DNA from: Rubellimicrobium arenae
GTDB taxonomy: Bacteria > Pseudomonadota > Alphaproteobacteria > Rhodobacterales > Rhodobacteraceae
Reading direction: 5' to 3'
DNA length: 64,000 nucleotides
NCBI RefSeq assembly: GCF_017916295.1
Contig: NZ_JAFMSS010000001.1
Coordinates: forward strand, 500,722 to 564,721
Numbering within the stretch: position 1 is the first letter of the stretch; every line of letters starts with the position of its first letter. Made by a program: the position numbers and the translations under genes. The notes under the pieces are model-generated. The model was not told where the DNA came from and searched no databases. It saw only the letters and a list, made by a program, of their open reading frames with translations. Positions 40,633 to 49,320 of the stretch are shown one piece after another.

Positions 40633-43281
40633 ATGGACATGACAATGGTTGTTCGATCGGCACCGGCCCTGCCGGGAGACCAGAACCAAGTGCGCCTTTC
40701 CGCCGCTTTGACCAAGCCGCCGCGCAGCATGCTCCAGAAGGTGGGACGCCCTGTCCTCACGACCCAGCTGATCCAGGGCCTTGAGCGGCAGTTCGTCCTG
40801 ATCCGCGCGCCCGCCGGATACGCCAAGACCGAAACCATGACGGCGGCCTACCGGGTGCTGCTTGAGCGTGGCGCGCGCTGCATCTGGCTCAGCCTCGCCC
40901 CTGGCCTGACAACAACCGATACGGTGCGCTTCCTGGCCTTTTCCCTGGGCCTTGGCGAGACGACCGACCCCGATGTCGTGATCGAAGCGATTGCAGCGGC
41001 GCAGGACGGCCCCGTGCACCTTTTCCTGGACTCGGCCGAGCACCTGTCGTCGCAGCCGCAGGTCCTGGGCTGGCTCTTGGACGATCCTCCCGACTTGCTC
41101 CGGCTGGCGATCGCCGGGCGGTCCCTGCCGCAGATGCGGCTGTCCCGGCTCCGTAGCCGGGGGCTCGTGACCGAGTTCAACCTGCGCGATCTCGCCTTCG
41201 GGCGCGGCGAGGTCCAGCAACTGCTCGGGCAACGGCTCGCCCCGGCCGAGTTGGAGAAGATCGGGGACACCCTTGCCGGCTGGCCAGTTCTGGTCAGCCT
41301 CAGCGCCATGGTGCTGGAGGGTGGGGCCGCGCCGGCGGATCGCGCCGAGGTCGTCCATGGCACCCATCCGGTCCTGCGGGAGTTCGTGATGGAGGAGGTC
41401 GTACCGTCCCTGAACCAGGTGGAACTGGCAGTCCTGAAGGGATGCCAGGACATCCAGAGCTTCACGCTCGACATCGCGGCGGACCTTGCAGGGCTGCCCC
41501 ACGAACATGGGACCCTGCGGCAGATGGAGGCGCTGCCTCCCCTGATCCTCGCCGAAGGGCAGCATGCGGGCTGGTTCCGGCTGCACCCCGTGATCGCCCA
41601 AGCCTTGCCCCTCCTCGGCAGCGAGTCGGCCGCCGCACGACGGACGCGGCATATCCGGGCCGCGGCGCTGTTCGCGGAACGACGCCTGCTCGAGAAGTCG
41701 GTGCTCCATGCGTCGCTTGCTGGCGACTATGACCTCGCGGTTCGGACCATCGAGCAGGCCGGCGGGGTGAACCTGTTCCTGCGCGCGGGCTACACCACGC
41801 TGCAGGGGATCGTGAAGGCCGTCCCGCATGATGTCGTGCTGGCGACACCCTCGCTTCGGCTTTGTCGCGGCGTGATGCTGGCCAAGAGCGGTCAGGTGCG
41901 CGAGGCGCGCAGCGTGATCGACACTCTGATCTCGGACACCGAGAGCGGCGCGATCCCCTCCAGCGCATCCTGGGCCGCGGCGCTGGAACACATCTCCAGC
42001 CTGAACGACATCTATGAGGACCGGGCGCTCGATGACGCCGGGATTGCCCGGCTCGAACAGGCCGCCGGTCAGGAGAGGCAGGAGAACACCTGGCGGCTTG
42101 GCTGGTTGTTCAACCACCTGGCCATCGCCCACACGCGGCGCGGCGACCTCGAGGCGGCGCAGGTGGCGGCACTGAAGGCGCTGGCCTGCTACCAGGAGGA
42201 GCGCTCCTCGTATCCGCAGGTGTTCATGCTGATCCACCTGGGGTTTGTGAACCTCCGGGCCAACCGGCTCGATCCGGCGCTGACCTACTGCCGGCAGGCG
42301 GAAAGCATGATCCGCAGCCACCATTGGAACGATCCGAACCTCCTGGCCATCGCCCAGGTGCCTCTGGCGGTAATCCGCTATCTGCAAGGCGACACGGCAC
42401 AGGCCGGGCAGATGCTCGAACGCGCCATGCCGGCGATGGCACGGGGCGAAGGCTGGGTCGATTTCTTCGTGCAGGGTTACGCCACCCTGGCCCGTGCCCG
42501 ACTGGCGACCGCGGGGTGGAGCCCGGCGCAGGAGGTCCTTCAGGATGGGCTCGCCGTGGCCGACAGCCGGGGCCTGACACGCTTGCGCCTGTCGCTCAGC
42601 ATCCTGAGGGTCGAGCTTCTGACCCGTACCGGGCAGCTGGAGGCGGCGGAGACGATCACACGCCAGCTCCCCGACCCTGCGGAGTGGACCGCATGGCCCA
42701 CCCCCCGGGAACAGCGGGAGGCGATGCTCGCCCTGGGCCGCCTCCTGCTGCGCAACGGCGACGTCGCGCGGGCGGCAGACATCCTCGACAGCCTTGCTGA
42801 GGAGTGCCGGTCGTCCCGGCGCGAGGGTCTGCTCCTGCGCGTCGATCTGCTCCGCTGCGAAGTCCACTGGCTGAGGGCCGAGGTCGACGCCGCGCTCGGG
42901 GCACTCGAGGAGGCGGCGCAACTCTCGATCCCTGGGCAACAGAGCCGCCAGTTTCAGGACGAGGGGGCACCGCTTGCCGACGCCGTACGTGCCCTGGTGC
43001 GCCGCACCGGGCTGAGCCGCCTGAGCCGCACCGCAGCTGACTACCTGGCCCGCACGGCCGGCCCCTCGACGCGCAACAACCGGCAGGACGGCATCCTCAG
43101 CCATCGCGAGCGGGAGATCCTGGCCCTTCTGGCCGAAGGGCTCACGAACAAGGGGATGGCGCGTCGGCTCGGCATCTCCGAGCCGACGGTGAAGTTCCAC
43201 CTGAAGAACCTTTACGCCAAGCTCGGCGTGAGCCGTCGCGCTCTGGCCCTCCGCGTCGCGAAGGCCAGCGGGCTCCTCTAG
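40633..43281 (+). CDS. Large LuxR-family (LAL/MalT-type) transcriptional regulator
   Basis: 882 aa. N-terminal STAND-type NTPase region, a long TPR-like helical middle (for example GWLFNHLAIAHTRRGDLEAA, MLIHLGFVNLRANRLDPALT) and a C-terminal LuxR helix-turn-helix at about 820-882 (LSHREREILALLAEGLTNKG, then ISEPTVKFHLKNLYAKLGVS). The P-loop reads APAGYAKTE at 59-67, with A for the usual second G of GYGKT. The Walker B reads LFLDSAEHL with S for the second acidic residue. Nucleotide hydrolysis may therefore be weak or lost. Its stop shares the CTAG tetranucleotide with the convergent DUF917 gene. Target genes may be the dipeptidase or the neighbouring operon; this is not visible. Confidence 0.9.
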   Translation: MDMTMVVRSAPALPGDQNQVRLSAALTKPPRSMLQKVGRPVLTTQLIQGLERQFVLIRAPAGYAKTETMTAAYRVLLERGARCIWLSLAPGLTTTDTVRFLAFSLGLGETTDPDVVIEAIAAAQDGPVHLFLDSAEHLSSQPQVLGWLLDDPPDLLRLAIAGRSLPQMRLSRLRSRGLVTEFNLRDLAFGRGEVQQLLGQRLAPAELEKIGDTLAGWPVLVSLSAMVLEGGAAPADRAEVVHGTHPVLREFVMEEVVPSLNQVELAVLKGCQDIQSFTLDIAADLAGLPHEHGTLRQMEALPPLILAEGQHAGWFRLHPVIAQALPLLGSESAAARRTRHIRAAALFAERRLLEKSVLHASLAGDYDLAVRTIEQAGGVNLFLRAGYTTLQGIVKAVPHDVVLATPSLRLCRGVMLAKSGQVREARSVIDTLISDTESGAIPSSASWAAALEHISSLNDIYEDRALDDAGIARLEQAAGQERQENTWRLGWLFNHLAIAHTRRGDLEAAQVAALKALACYQEERSSYPQVFMLIHLGFVNLRANRLDPALTYCRQAESMIRSHHWNDPNLLAIAQVPLAVIRYLQGDTAQAGQMLERAMPAMARGEGWVDFFVQGYATLARARLATAGWSPAQEVLQDGLAVADSRGLTRLRLSLSILRVELLTRTGQLEAAETITRQLPDPAEWTAWPTPREQREAMLALGRLLLRNGDVARAADILDSLAEECRSSRREGLLLRVDLLRCEVHWLRAEVDAALGALEEAAQLSIPGQQSRQFQDEGAPLADAVRALVRRTGLSRLSRTAADYLARTAGPSTRNNRQDGILSHREREILALLAEGLTNKGMARRLGISEPTVKFHLKNLYAKLGVSRRALALRVAKASGLL

Positions 43282-44369
43282 GCCGCAGTGATGCCGAGCG
43301 GCTGATAGGCCGCCATGAGGCCGAAGGCCTTGGGTCCGAACACTGCCAGGGCTTCGGGGGTGCGCATGATCGGCGGCACCCGGATCCCGATGATGTCCAC
43401 CCGCTGGCCGTAGCGGAGGCGTTCGGTGGGGATGGGCTCGGCGGTGTCCACATCGAGAAGGCAGATCAGGTCCGGCACCACCGCGAGGACATGGCCGCCC
43501 TGCTCCACCACCAGATTTTCGTTCTGGATGCGGATGACATAAGGCAGGCCTTCCTCGAAGGGCGCGATGCTCACCACGCCGACCGACCAGCCGTTCTCGA
43601 CCTTGCGAGCGATGTCGGTGATCTTGCCCGACCCGATCCGGCGGGCGAAGCCGTAATGCGTGGTGCCGAGGAACTCGATGAGAGCCTCGGTCGGCTCCCG
43701 CTTGGCCGACCGGGCCTCGCGCACGACGCGCCCGATGTCCTGCGCCAGCGACATGGTGGCGGGCACGGAGACCCGCTTGGCCGTTCGGCCGTCCATCGGA
43801 TAATTCACGAGGTTGGCCTGCCCTCCCATCCGGATGCAGATGCCGCGGGCCATGAACTCGGCCTTGGCCGCGCTGTCGGTTTCCACAAGGGCCAGGTTGC
43901 CCTTCTCGTCGGCCATGGCCACGGGCGAAGCCGACACGCCGTAGACGTTGAAGGTTTCCATCTCCAGCTGGGGAAAGGCGCGGCCCATCCCGTCCGCATC
44001 GACGAGCGGCAGGCCCGTCTGCGCGGCCAGCACGATCGGCAGGCAGGAGTTCAATCCGCCAGCCTCGAAGGGCATGATGGCCGTCACGGTCTTTCCGGTC
44101 ATGGCTTCGTAATGCCGCATCGCCATCAGCATCTCTTCGCCCGATGGCACCTTCTCGAGCACGATGGTCGGCGCGCCCATCGCGCCGCAGGTGATGACAT
44201 GGGCGTCGTCGGGCAGTTCCTCGAGCGACAGGAGGGTCACCGGCCCATGCGCCTCCACGGCGCCGCGGGCCAGGAGCTTGCCGATGTAGGGATCTCCTCC
44301 CCCACCGGTTCCGAGCACGGCCGCCCCGAAGGCGATGTCCTCGAGGTCCGGAGCGGTGATCGTCCTCAT
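43278..44369 (-). CDS. DUF917 domain protein, copy 2
   Basis: 363 aa. DUF917 (PF06032-type) protein. Family marks are GAAVLGTGGGGDPYIGKLLA near the start, ITCGAMGAPTIVLEKVPSGE, FEAGGLNSCLPIVLAAQ, VDADGMGRAFPQLEMETFNV and a C-terminal DLICLLDVDTAEPIPTERLR. Exactly the same length as the preceding paralogue and readily alignable with it, so it arose by tandem duplication. Start ATG 44369 overlaps the upstream gene's stop (ATGA). Biochemical role unknown; members usually sit beside hydantoinase A genes. The stop codon shares CTAG with the convergent LAL regulator. Confidence 0.88.
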   Translation of the reverse strand: MRTITAPDLEDIAFGAAVLGTGGGGDPYIGKLLARGAVEAHGPVTLLSLEELPDDAHVITCGAMGAPTIVLEKVPSGEEMLMAMRHYEAMTGKTVTAIMPFEAGGLNSCLPIVLAAQTGLPLVDADGMGRAFPQLEMETFNVYGVSASPVAMADEKGNLALVETDSAAKAEFMARGICIRMGGQANLVNYPMDGRTAKRVSVPATMSLAQDIGRVVREARSAKREPTEALIEFLGTTHYGFARRIGSGKITDIARKVENGWSVGVVSIAPFEEGLPYVIRIQNENLVVEQGGHVLAVVPDLICLLDVDTAEPIPTERLRYGQRVDIIGIRVPPIMRTPEALAVFGPKAFGLMAAYQPLGITAA

Positions 44370-45457
44370 GTCGAAAGCTCCTCGATCCGGGTGTAGGGTT
44401 CGGACAGGCCGAAGCAGGATGGACCGAAGACTGCCAGGGCCTCGGGCGTCCGCATCAGCGCCGGCACGGAAACCGCGACCACCGTCACCCGCTGGCCGTA
44501 ACGCAGGCCCTCCGTGGTGATCGGCTCGGCCGTTTCGCTGTCCATGATGCAGATGAGGTCCGGCACGATGGCCGCAACCCGTCCGTCGATGCGCGCGATC
44601 AGGTTCTCGTTCTGGATCTCGATCTCCATCGCGCCGGTCCAGGGCGCGAAGCCGTCGATCCGGGCGCGGCCCATGGAGAAGCCGTTCCGCGTCTCGCGCT
44701 GCATGTCGGCCACCTTGCCCGCGTAGATGATCCGCCCATAGCTGTAGAGCGTCTCCGGCAGGAACCCCAGGAGCGCGTCGAACGGGTTTCGGTGTTCGGC
44801 CTTGGCCATCCGCAGCACCCGCCCCACCTGGATCGCCAGCGACAGGGTCCGGGGGACGGCGGTCCGCTTCACCTCTGCGCCGCTCATCGCGTACTCGGCG
44901 ATGTAGGCCGCTCCGCCCATCCGGATCGCGACCCCGCGCGAGAGCCATTCCATCGTCCCGTTGTCCCGCGCCTCGATCAGCGCGCAGTCGCCCCATTCAT
45001 TGGACACCGCCATGGGCGAGCCGGAAATCCCGTACACCCCAAAGGTTTCCATCTCGAGTTGCGGAAAGGCCCGGCCCATGCCGTCCGCGTCCACGATGGG
45101 CAGCCCGAGACGCGCCCCCACAAGGAGCGGGATCGTCGAGTTGATGCCGCCGATCTCGATCGGCATGGTGTGGGTGGCGGACCGGCCGAAGCGCTTTTCG
45201 AGCCGCCGAAGCGACAGGATCGCTTCCTCGCCCGAAGGGATCTTCTCGACCAGCACGGTGGGCGCGCCCATCATCGCGGTCGGGATGACGAAGGCGTCGT
45301 CGGCCAGGTCGTCGGGATCGACGAGTTCGGCCGTCAGCCCCTCGTTCAGGCAAAGCTGCACCATCTGCCGCCCGATGTAGGGGTCGCCCCCACCTCCGGT
45401 TCCCAGGAAGGCGGCGCCCACGGCCAGATCGGCGAGGTTCTGGCTGTCGAGCTTCAT
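44366..45457 (-). CDS. DUF917 domain protein, copy 1
   Basis: 363 aa, paralogue of the next gene. It has the same blocks: GAAFLGTGGGGDPYIGRQMV, PTAMMGAPTVLVEKIPSGEE, EIGGINSTIPLLVGARLGLP, VDADGMGRAFPQLEMETFGV and DLICIMDSETAEPITTEGLR. Start overlaps the hydantoinase A stop (ATGA 45454-45457), so the two should be made in fixed ratio. Retention of two diverged copies suggests a hetero-oligomer with HyuA or two substrates. No published catalytic residues that I can map. Confidence 0.88.
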   Translation of the reverse strand: MKLDSQNLADLAVGAAFLGTGGGGDPYIGRQMVQLCLNEGLTAELVDPDDLADDAFVIPTAMMGAPTVLVEKIPSGEEAILSLRRLEKRFGRSATHTMPIEIGGINSTIPLLVGARLGLPIVDADGMGRAFPQLEMETFGVYGISGSPMAVSNEWGDCALIEARDNGTMEWLSRGVAIRMGGAAYIAEYAMSGAEVKRTAVPRTLSLAIQVGRVLRMAKAEHRNPFDALLGFLPETLYSYGRIIYAGKVADMQRETRNGFSMGRARIDGFAPWTGAMEIEIQNENLIARIDGRVAAIVPDLICIMDSETAEPITTEGLRYGQRVTVVAVSVPALMRTPEALAVFGPSCFGLSEPYTRIEELST

Positions 45458-47013
45458 TCCGCGGCCTCCTTCTGCATCATGCGGAGGTCGCCCACGGCCT
45501 TGACCCGGATCCGGGTGGCAGACCCTGGAAGATAGGCAAGCGGGACCTCCTCGATGTCCATGATCTGGACCGAGCCCGGATGCGCTCCGGCGGCGATGGC
45601 GGCGGCCGATGCCTCGGCCTTGGCCTCGCCCAGCACCTGATCGCGCGAGCGGCCTTCCATCGCGTAGATCCGGTCCACCTCGCCCCCGACCTGCGCGATC
45701 GCGGCCCCGATGGCGTTGGCCACGCCGGCGTTCTCGGGCCGGATGACCCGGGAGGCGGACGGCAGGTCGCGCGAGATCAGGATCGAGCCGCCGCCGACCA
45801 GGATCACCGGCAACGCGTCCGCCGAGGTCTTCATCCGGTCCACGGCCTCGTCGACCTTGCGGTGCATCTCCTTGATGGCAGCCTCGATCGTCGAGGCCGG
45901 AACCTGCGCCACGCGGGAACGATCGCCGATGTCCTCGAGCCCGGCAGCCACGACGATGTCCGTCGTGGTCAAGGTATCCCCGCCGAACACGAGAGCCTTG
46001 CTCGTGATCTCGTAGCCCACGGAGTCCGGCCCGATCCGCGCGCCGTCGTCCCGCACGATCGAGCCGCCGCCCAGGCCGATGGCCAGAACGTCGGGCATCC
46101 GGAAGTTCGTCCGGACCCCACCGATGTCCACCGCGACGGCGCTCTCGCGCGGGAAACCCTGCATCAGCATCCCCACATCCGAGGTCGTGCCGCCGATGTC
46201 GACGACCATGGCATCCCCGATGCCCGCAAGCCGCGCCGCCCCGCGCATCGAGTTCGTGGGCCCGGAGGCGAAGGTCAGGACCGGGTAGCGCTCCACATGC
46301 TCCGGCGTCATCAGCGTGCCGTCATTCTGGCTGATGAAGAAGGGAGCGGTAATCCCCTTCTGCCGAAGGGCGCTGCGGAAGCTGTCCACGACCTTCCGCG
46401 ACAGGTCCGCGAGACAGGCGTTCATGATCGCCGCGTTCTCGCGTTCCAGGAATCCCACCCGGCCGATCTCGTGGCTCAGCGACAGGGAGATGCCGGGGAC
46501 CTCGTTGCGGAGGATCTCGGCGGCGCGCAACTCCATCACGGCGGTCACGGGCGAGAAGACCGACGTGACCGAGGCGCTGCGGAGCCCCCGCGCCCTGACC
46601 TCGCGGGCGACCTCGACCAAGCCCTTCTCGTCGAGCGGGGCGATCTCGCGGCCATCGAACTCGTGGCCGCCGCGCAGCATGAAGCTGTGCCGTCCCAGCG
46701 TATCGGCGAGGTCCGACGGCCAGTCCGTCATCGGGAGCACGCCCTTGGTCGCCGGCAGGCCGATCCGGATGGCGGCGACCTGAAGCAGCCGCCGGCGCTC
46801 CACGACCGCGTTCGTGAAATGCGTCGTGCCGATCATGACCGCCTGAATGGCCGAAGCCGGCACGCCAGTCTGGGCCATCACGGTGGTCAGGGCCGAGGCG
46901 ATGCCGGAGGAGACATCCTCGGTTGTGGGCGACTTGCAGCCACCCACCACCTGGTCGCCGTCGAGTATGACGGCATCCGTGTTGGTGCCGCCCACGTCAA
47001 TGCCGATGCGCAT
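45454..47013 (-). CDS. Hydantoinase/oxoprolinase A family protein, short form
   Basis: 519 aa. ATPase-fold subunit of the HyuA/oxoprolinase A family. Phosphate-binding motif MRIGIDVGGTNTDAVIL at the start, second motif AMVVDIGGTTSDVGMLMQG, and IGTTHFTNAVVERR and VLAIGLGGGSIVRDDGARI in between. Canonical HyuA is ~680-700 aa; this one lacks about 170 residues at the C-terminus and is followed not by a HyuB partner but by two DUF917 genes. Likely ATP-dependent activation or opening of a cyclic amide; substrate unknown. Follows the importer ATPase by 42 bp. Confidence 0.9.
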   Translation of the reverse strand: MRIGIDVGGTNTDAVILDGDQVVGGCKSPTTEDVSSGIASALTTVMAQTGVPASAIQAVMIGTTHFTNAVVERRRLLQVAAIRIGLPATKGVLPMTDWPSDLADTLGRHSFMLRGGHEFDGREIAPLDEKGLVEVAREVRARGLRSASVTSVFSPVTAVMELRAAEILRNEVPGISLSLSHEIGRVGFLERENAAIMNACLADLSRKVVDSFRSALRQKGITAPFFISQNDGTLMTPEHVERYPVLTFASGPTNSMRGAARLAGIGDAMVVDIGGTTSDVGMLMQGFPRESAVAVDIGGVRTNFRMPDVLAIGLGGGSIVRDDGARIGPDSVGYEITSKALVFGGDTLTTTDIVVAAGLEDIGDRSRVAQVPASTIEAAIKEMHRKVDEAVDRMKTSADALPVILVGGGSILISRDLPSASRVIRPENAGVANAIGAAIAQVGGEVDRIYAMEGRSRDQVLGEAKAEASAAAIAAGAHPGSVQIMDIEEVPLAYLPGSATRIRVKAVGDLRMMQKEAAE

Positions 47014-47055
47014 TGGCAGGTCCTTTCGATGATGAGTCGTATCGTGGGAGGGGGG

Positions 47056-48129
47056 TCAGTCCGCCGGGAGCAGTCGCGCGCGGCCGGGATCCCAGCCCAC
47101 GGTGACGGTTTCGCCGGGCCGCCAGCGGGCAAGGTGCGCCTGGTTCTGCCGCTCGGCCACAAGCTCCTGGCTGCCCAGCCTCAGCCGGTAGCGGACCATG
47201 GCGCCTTGGTAGCTTTCGCCGATCACCGTGGCGGGCAACTGGGTCAGGTTCCTGTCCGCAGCTTCGGGTCCCATCAGGACGTTCTCCGGCCGGATCACCA
47301 GCTTGGCGGCGGATCCTCGTGGCAGGGCATGGCTCAACTCGGCGGACAGCGCCCGCCCCTCGACCATCGCTGCGGCGCGAGGCCCCTCGGCCCCGGCATA
47401 GGTCGCATCCAGGACGTTGGACTGGCCGATGAAGGTCGTCACGAAGAGGCTGGCCGGCTCCTCGTAGATCTCGCGGGGGGTGCCGCTCTGCTCGATACGA
47501 CCGGCCCGCATGACGCCGATCCGGTCGGACATGGTCAGCGCCTCGTCCTGGTCGTGCGTGACGTAGATCGTCGTGATCCCAAGGGTTTGCTGGAGGTCCT
47601 TGATCCAGAACTTCATCTCCTCGCGCAGAGCCTTGTCGAGGGCCGACAAGGGCTCGTCGAGGAGCAGGATGCGAGGCTTGGTGACCAGCACCCGCGCCAG
47701 GGCCACCCGCTGCTGCTGGCCGCCCGAGAGGTTCCTCTGGTAGCGGTCGCCGAATCCCGACAAACCGACCTGAGCGAGCGCGCCTTCGACCGCGGTGTCG
47801 ATCTCGGCCCTGGGCACCTTCCGCAGCCTGAGGCCGAAGGCGATGTTCTCGGCTACGCTCATGTGCGGGAAGATGGCGTAGTTCTGGAAGACGATGCCGA
47901 TGTCGCGCCGCTCGGGCGGGAGCCGCGTCACGTCGCCCCCGCCGATGAGGATGCGCCCCGAAGTCGGCGTGACGAAGCCTGCGATCATCCGAAGCGTCGT
48001 CGACTTGCCGCAGCCTGACGGCCCCAAGAGGGAGTAGAACTCGCCCTCGGCGATGGAGAGCGACACGTTATCGACGGCACGGGTCTCGCCGTAGCTGTGG
48101 GTCAGCTGATCGAGCCGGATGTCCGACAT
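47056..48129 (-). CDS. Polyamine-type ABC transporter ATP-binding protein (PotA-like)
   Basis: 357-aa ATPase. Walker A GPSGCGKST (about 36-44), Q-loop IVFQNYAIFPHMSVAEN, signature LSGGQQQRVALARVL, Walker B RILLLDEPLSALD and YVTHDQDEALTMSDR. The C-terminal TOBE_2 domain (VIRPENVLMGPEAADR onward) is typical of the spermidine/putrescine class. Works with the two permeases and binding protein encoded upstream in the operon. Confidence 0.92.
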   Translation of the reverse strand: MSDIRLDQLTHSYGETRAVDNVSLSIAEGEFYSLLGPSGCGKSTTLRMIAGFVTPTSGRILIGGGDVTRLPPERRDIGIVFQNYAIFPHMSVAENIAFGLRLRKVPRAEIDTAVEGALAQVGLSGFGDRYQRNLSGGQQQRVALARVLVTKPRILLLDEPLSALDKALREEMKFWIKDLQQTLGITTIYVTHDQDEALTMSDRIGVMRAGRIEQSGTPREIYEEPASLFVTTFIGQSNVLDATYAGAEGPRAAAMVEGRALSAELSHALPRGSAAKLVIRPENVLMGPEAADRNLTQLPATVIGESYQGAMVRYRLRLGSQELVAERQNQAHLARWRPGETVTVGWDPGRARLLPAD

Positions 48130-48157
48130 GGGGGCGATCCTTCTCTGGAGGGAGGTG

Positions 48158-48185
48158 GGCCGCGCCGCCCCGCGGGCGCGCGGCC
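48158..48185 (-). promoter_or_regulatory. Hairpin between binding-protein and ATPase genes of the PotABCD-like operon
   Basis: GGCCGCGC-12-nt loop-GCGCGGCC, 8 nt after the binding-protein stop codon, in the 64-bp gap before the ATPase gene. Confidence 0.5.
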
Positions 48186-48193
48186 GGTAGGCG

Positions 48194-49291
48194 TCAGGAG
48201 GCGAAGATCTCGTTCACCGTCTCGACGATGTCGATCTCCTCATCGAGGTAGGCCTGCCAGTCCGGGATGTGCAGCCCGTCCGTCGCATCCGCCGAGTTCA
48301 CCACGCCCAGGGCGGCCATCTTCTCGGGAATGACCGCGTCTCGGTTCGACGGACGCATCCAGAACTCGTTGGCGAAGGCCGTCTGGTACTCGGCCTCCAG
48401 CGTGCGGTTCAGCAGCGCGAAGGCCAGCCTCTTCGACATGGGGTCGGCGTATTTGCTGATGGTCTTGGTCTGGGTCAGGATGCCCTTGTATTCATCCCAG
48501 TAGTAAAGATCGACCGGCACGCCCTTTTCCTTCTGGAGAAGCGCCTCGGCGTCGGACTGAACCGCGATGGCGACCTCTCCGCGTTCGACCAGCGTGGCCA
48601 TGTTGCCGGTGAAGTCCGAGATCTTCATGGGCATGGCCGCCCGCATCGCCTCGTAGCCGGCGTCGAAGTCGGTCTCGCTTTCGCCGAAGGTCGCGCAGGA
48701 GCCCAGGAAGAAGTCCATCTGGAGCGTGTTCGAGGTGATGTAGGTGCCCCGGCGGCCTGCATATTCCTCCTTCCAGAAGTCCTTGAACGAGGTGGGCGCG
48801 GGACCGGCATCCGTCCGGTAGACATAGCAGTAGCGCGAGAAGGCCCAGGTGACGCCGGTCCCGCCCAGAGATGCGAAGTCCCAGAGCTTGGCGACATTGG
48901 GCACGTTGGCCCTGATCTCCTCCACGTCGACGAAATAGTCTCCGGCCGCCGCTGTCTTGTACATCTCGGGCAGGTTCCAGTTGGCGATCGCGATCGGCGG
49001 GTCTTCGGGACCGTTGGCGACGAACTTCGGAAACCAGGGGAAGGTGCTGTCGTACTGGATCCGGCAGTTGAAGTCCTTCTGGAACTTGTCGAGCAGGAGC
49101 CGGTTCTGCGTTTCCTGCCAGTAGCCGCCCCATTCGGCGACGTTCAGCGTGGCGCCGCCCGCGTCGAAGACGCCCCCATCGTAGGTAACGTCCTGCGACC
49201 AGGCATGGTTGATGTTGAACAGGCTGACACCTGCGGCGGCGGCCCCGGTCTTCAGCAGACCCCGGCGGCTGATGCCCTTCGATCCGATCAT
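48194..49291 (-). CDS. PotD-like ABC transporter substrate-binding protein (Tat-exported)
   Basis: 365-aa spermidine/putrescine-class binding protein. Tat leader KGISRRGLLKTGAAAAGVSL at the N-terminus, mature start near SQDVTYDGG. Typical segments are LNVAEWGGYWQETQNRLLLD, WNLPEMYKTAAAGDYFVDVE and FWMRPSNRDAVIPEKMAALG. Start at ATG 49291, 29 bp after the permease gene; the frame is open far upstream but that overlaps the permeases. In this operon the ligand is more likely the compound handled by HyuA/DUF917 than a polyamine. Confidence 0.9.
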   Translation of the reverse strand: MIGSKGISRRGLLKTGAAAAGVSLFNINHAWSQDVTYDGGVFDAGGATLNVAEWGGYWQETQNRLLLDKFQKDFNCRIQYDSTFPWFPKFVANGPEDPPIAIANWNLPEMYKTAAAGDYFVDVEEIRANVPNVAKLWDFASLGGTGVTWAFSRYCYVYRTDAGPAPTSFKDFWKEEYAGRRGTYITSNTLQMDFFLGSCATFGESETDFDAGYEAMRAAMPMKISDFTGNMATLVERGEVAIAVQSDAEALLQKEKGVPVDLYYWDEYKGILTQTKTISKYADPMSKRLAFALLNRTLEAEYQTAFANEFWMRPSNRDAVIPEKMAALGVVNSADATDGLHIPDWQAYLDEEIDIVETVNEIFAS

Positions 49292-49320
49292 CCTAGCTCT
49301 CCTTGTTGGAACTGTCCGGT

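Noticed and set aside
40618..43200. An 860-codon minus-strand frame opposite the LAL regulator
   Set aside because: Shadow of the regulator's codon bias; it has no recognisable domain, while the plus-strand frame has a clear LuxR HTH.
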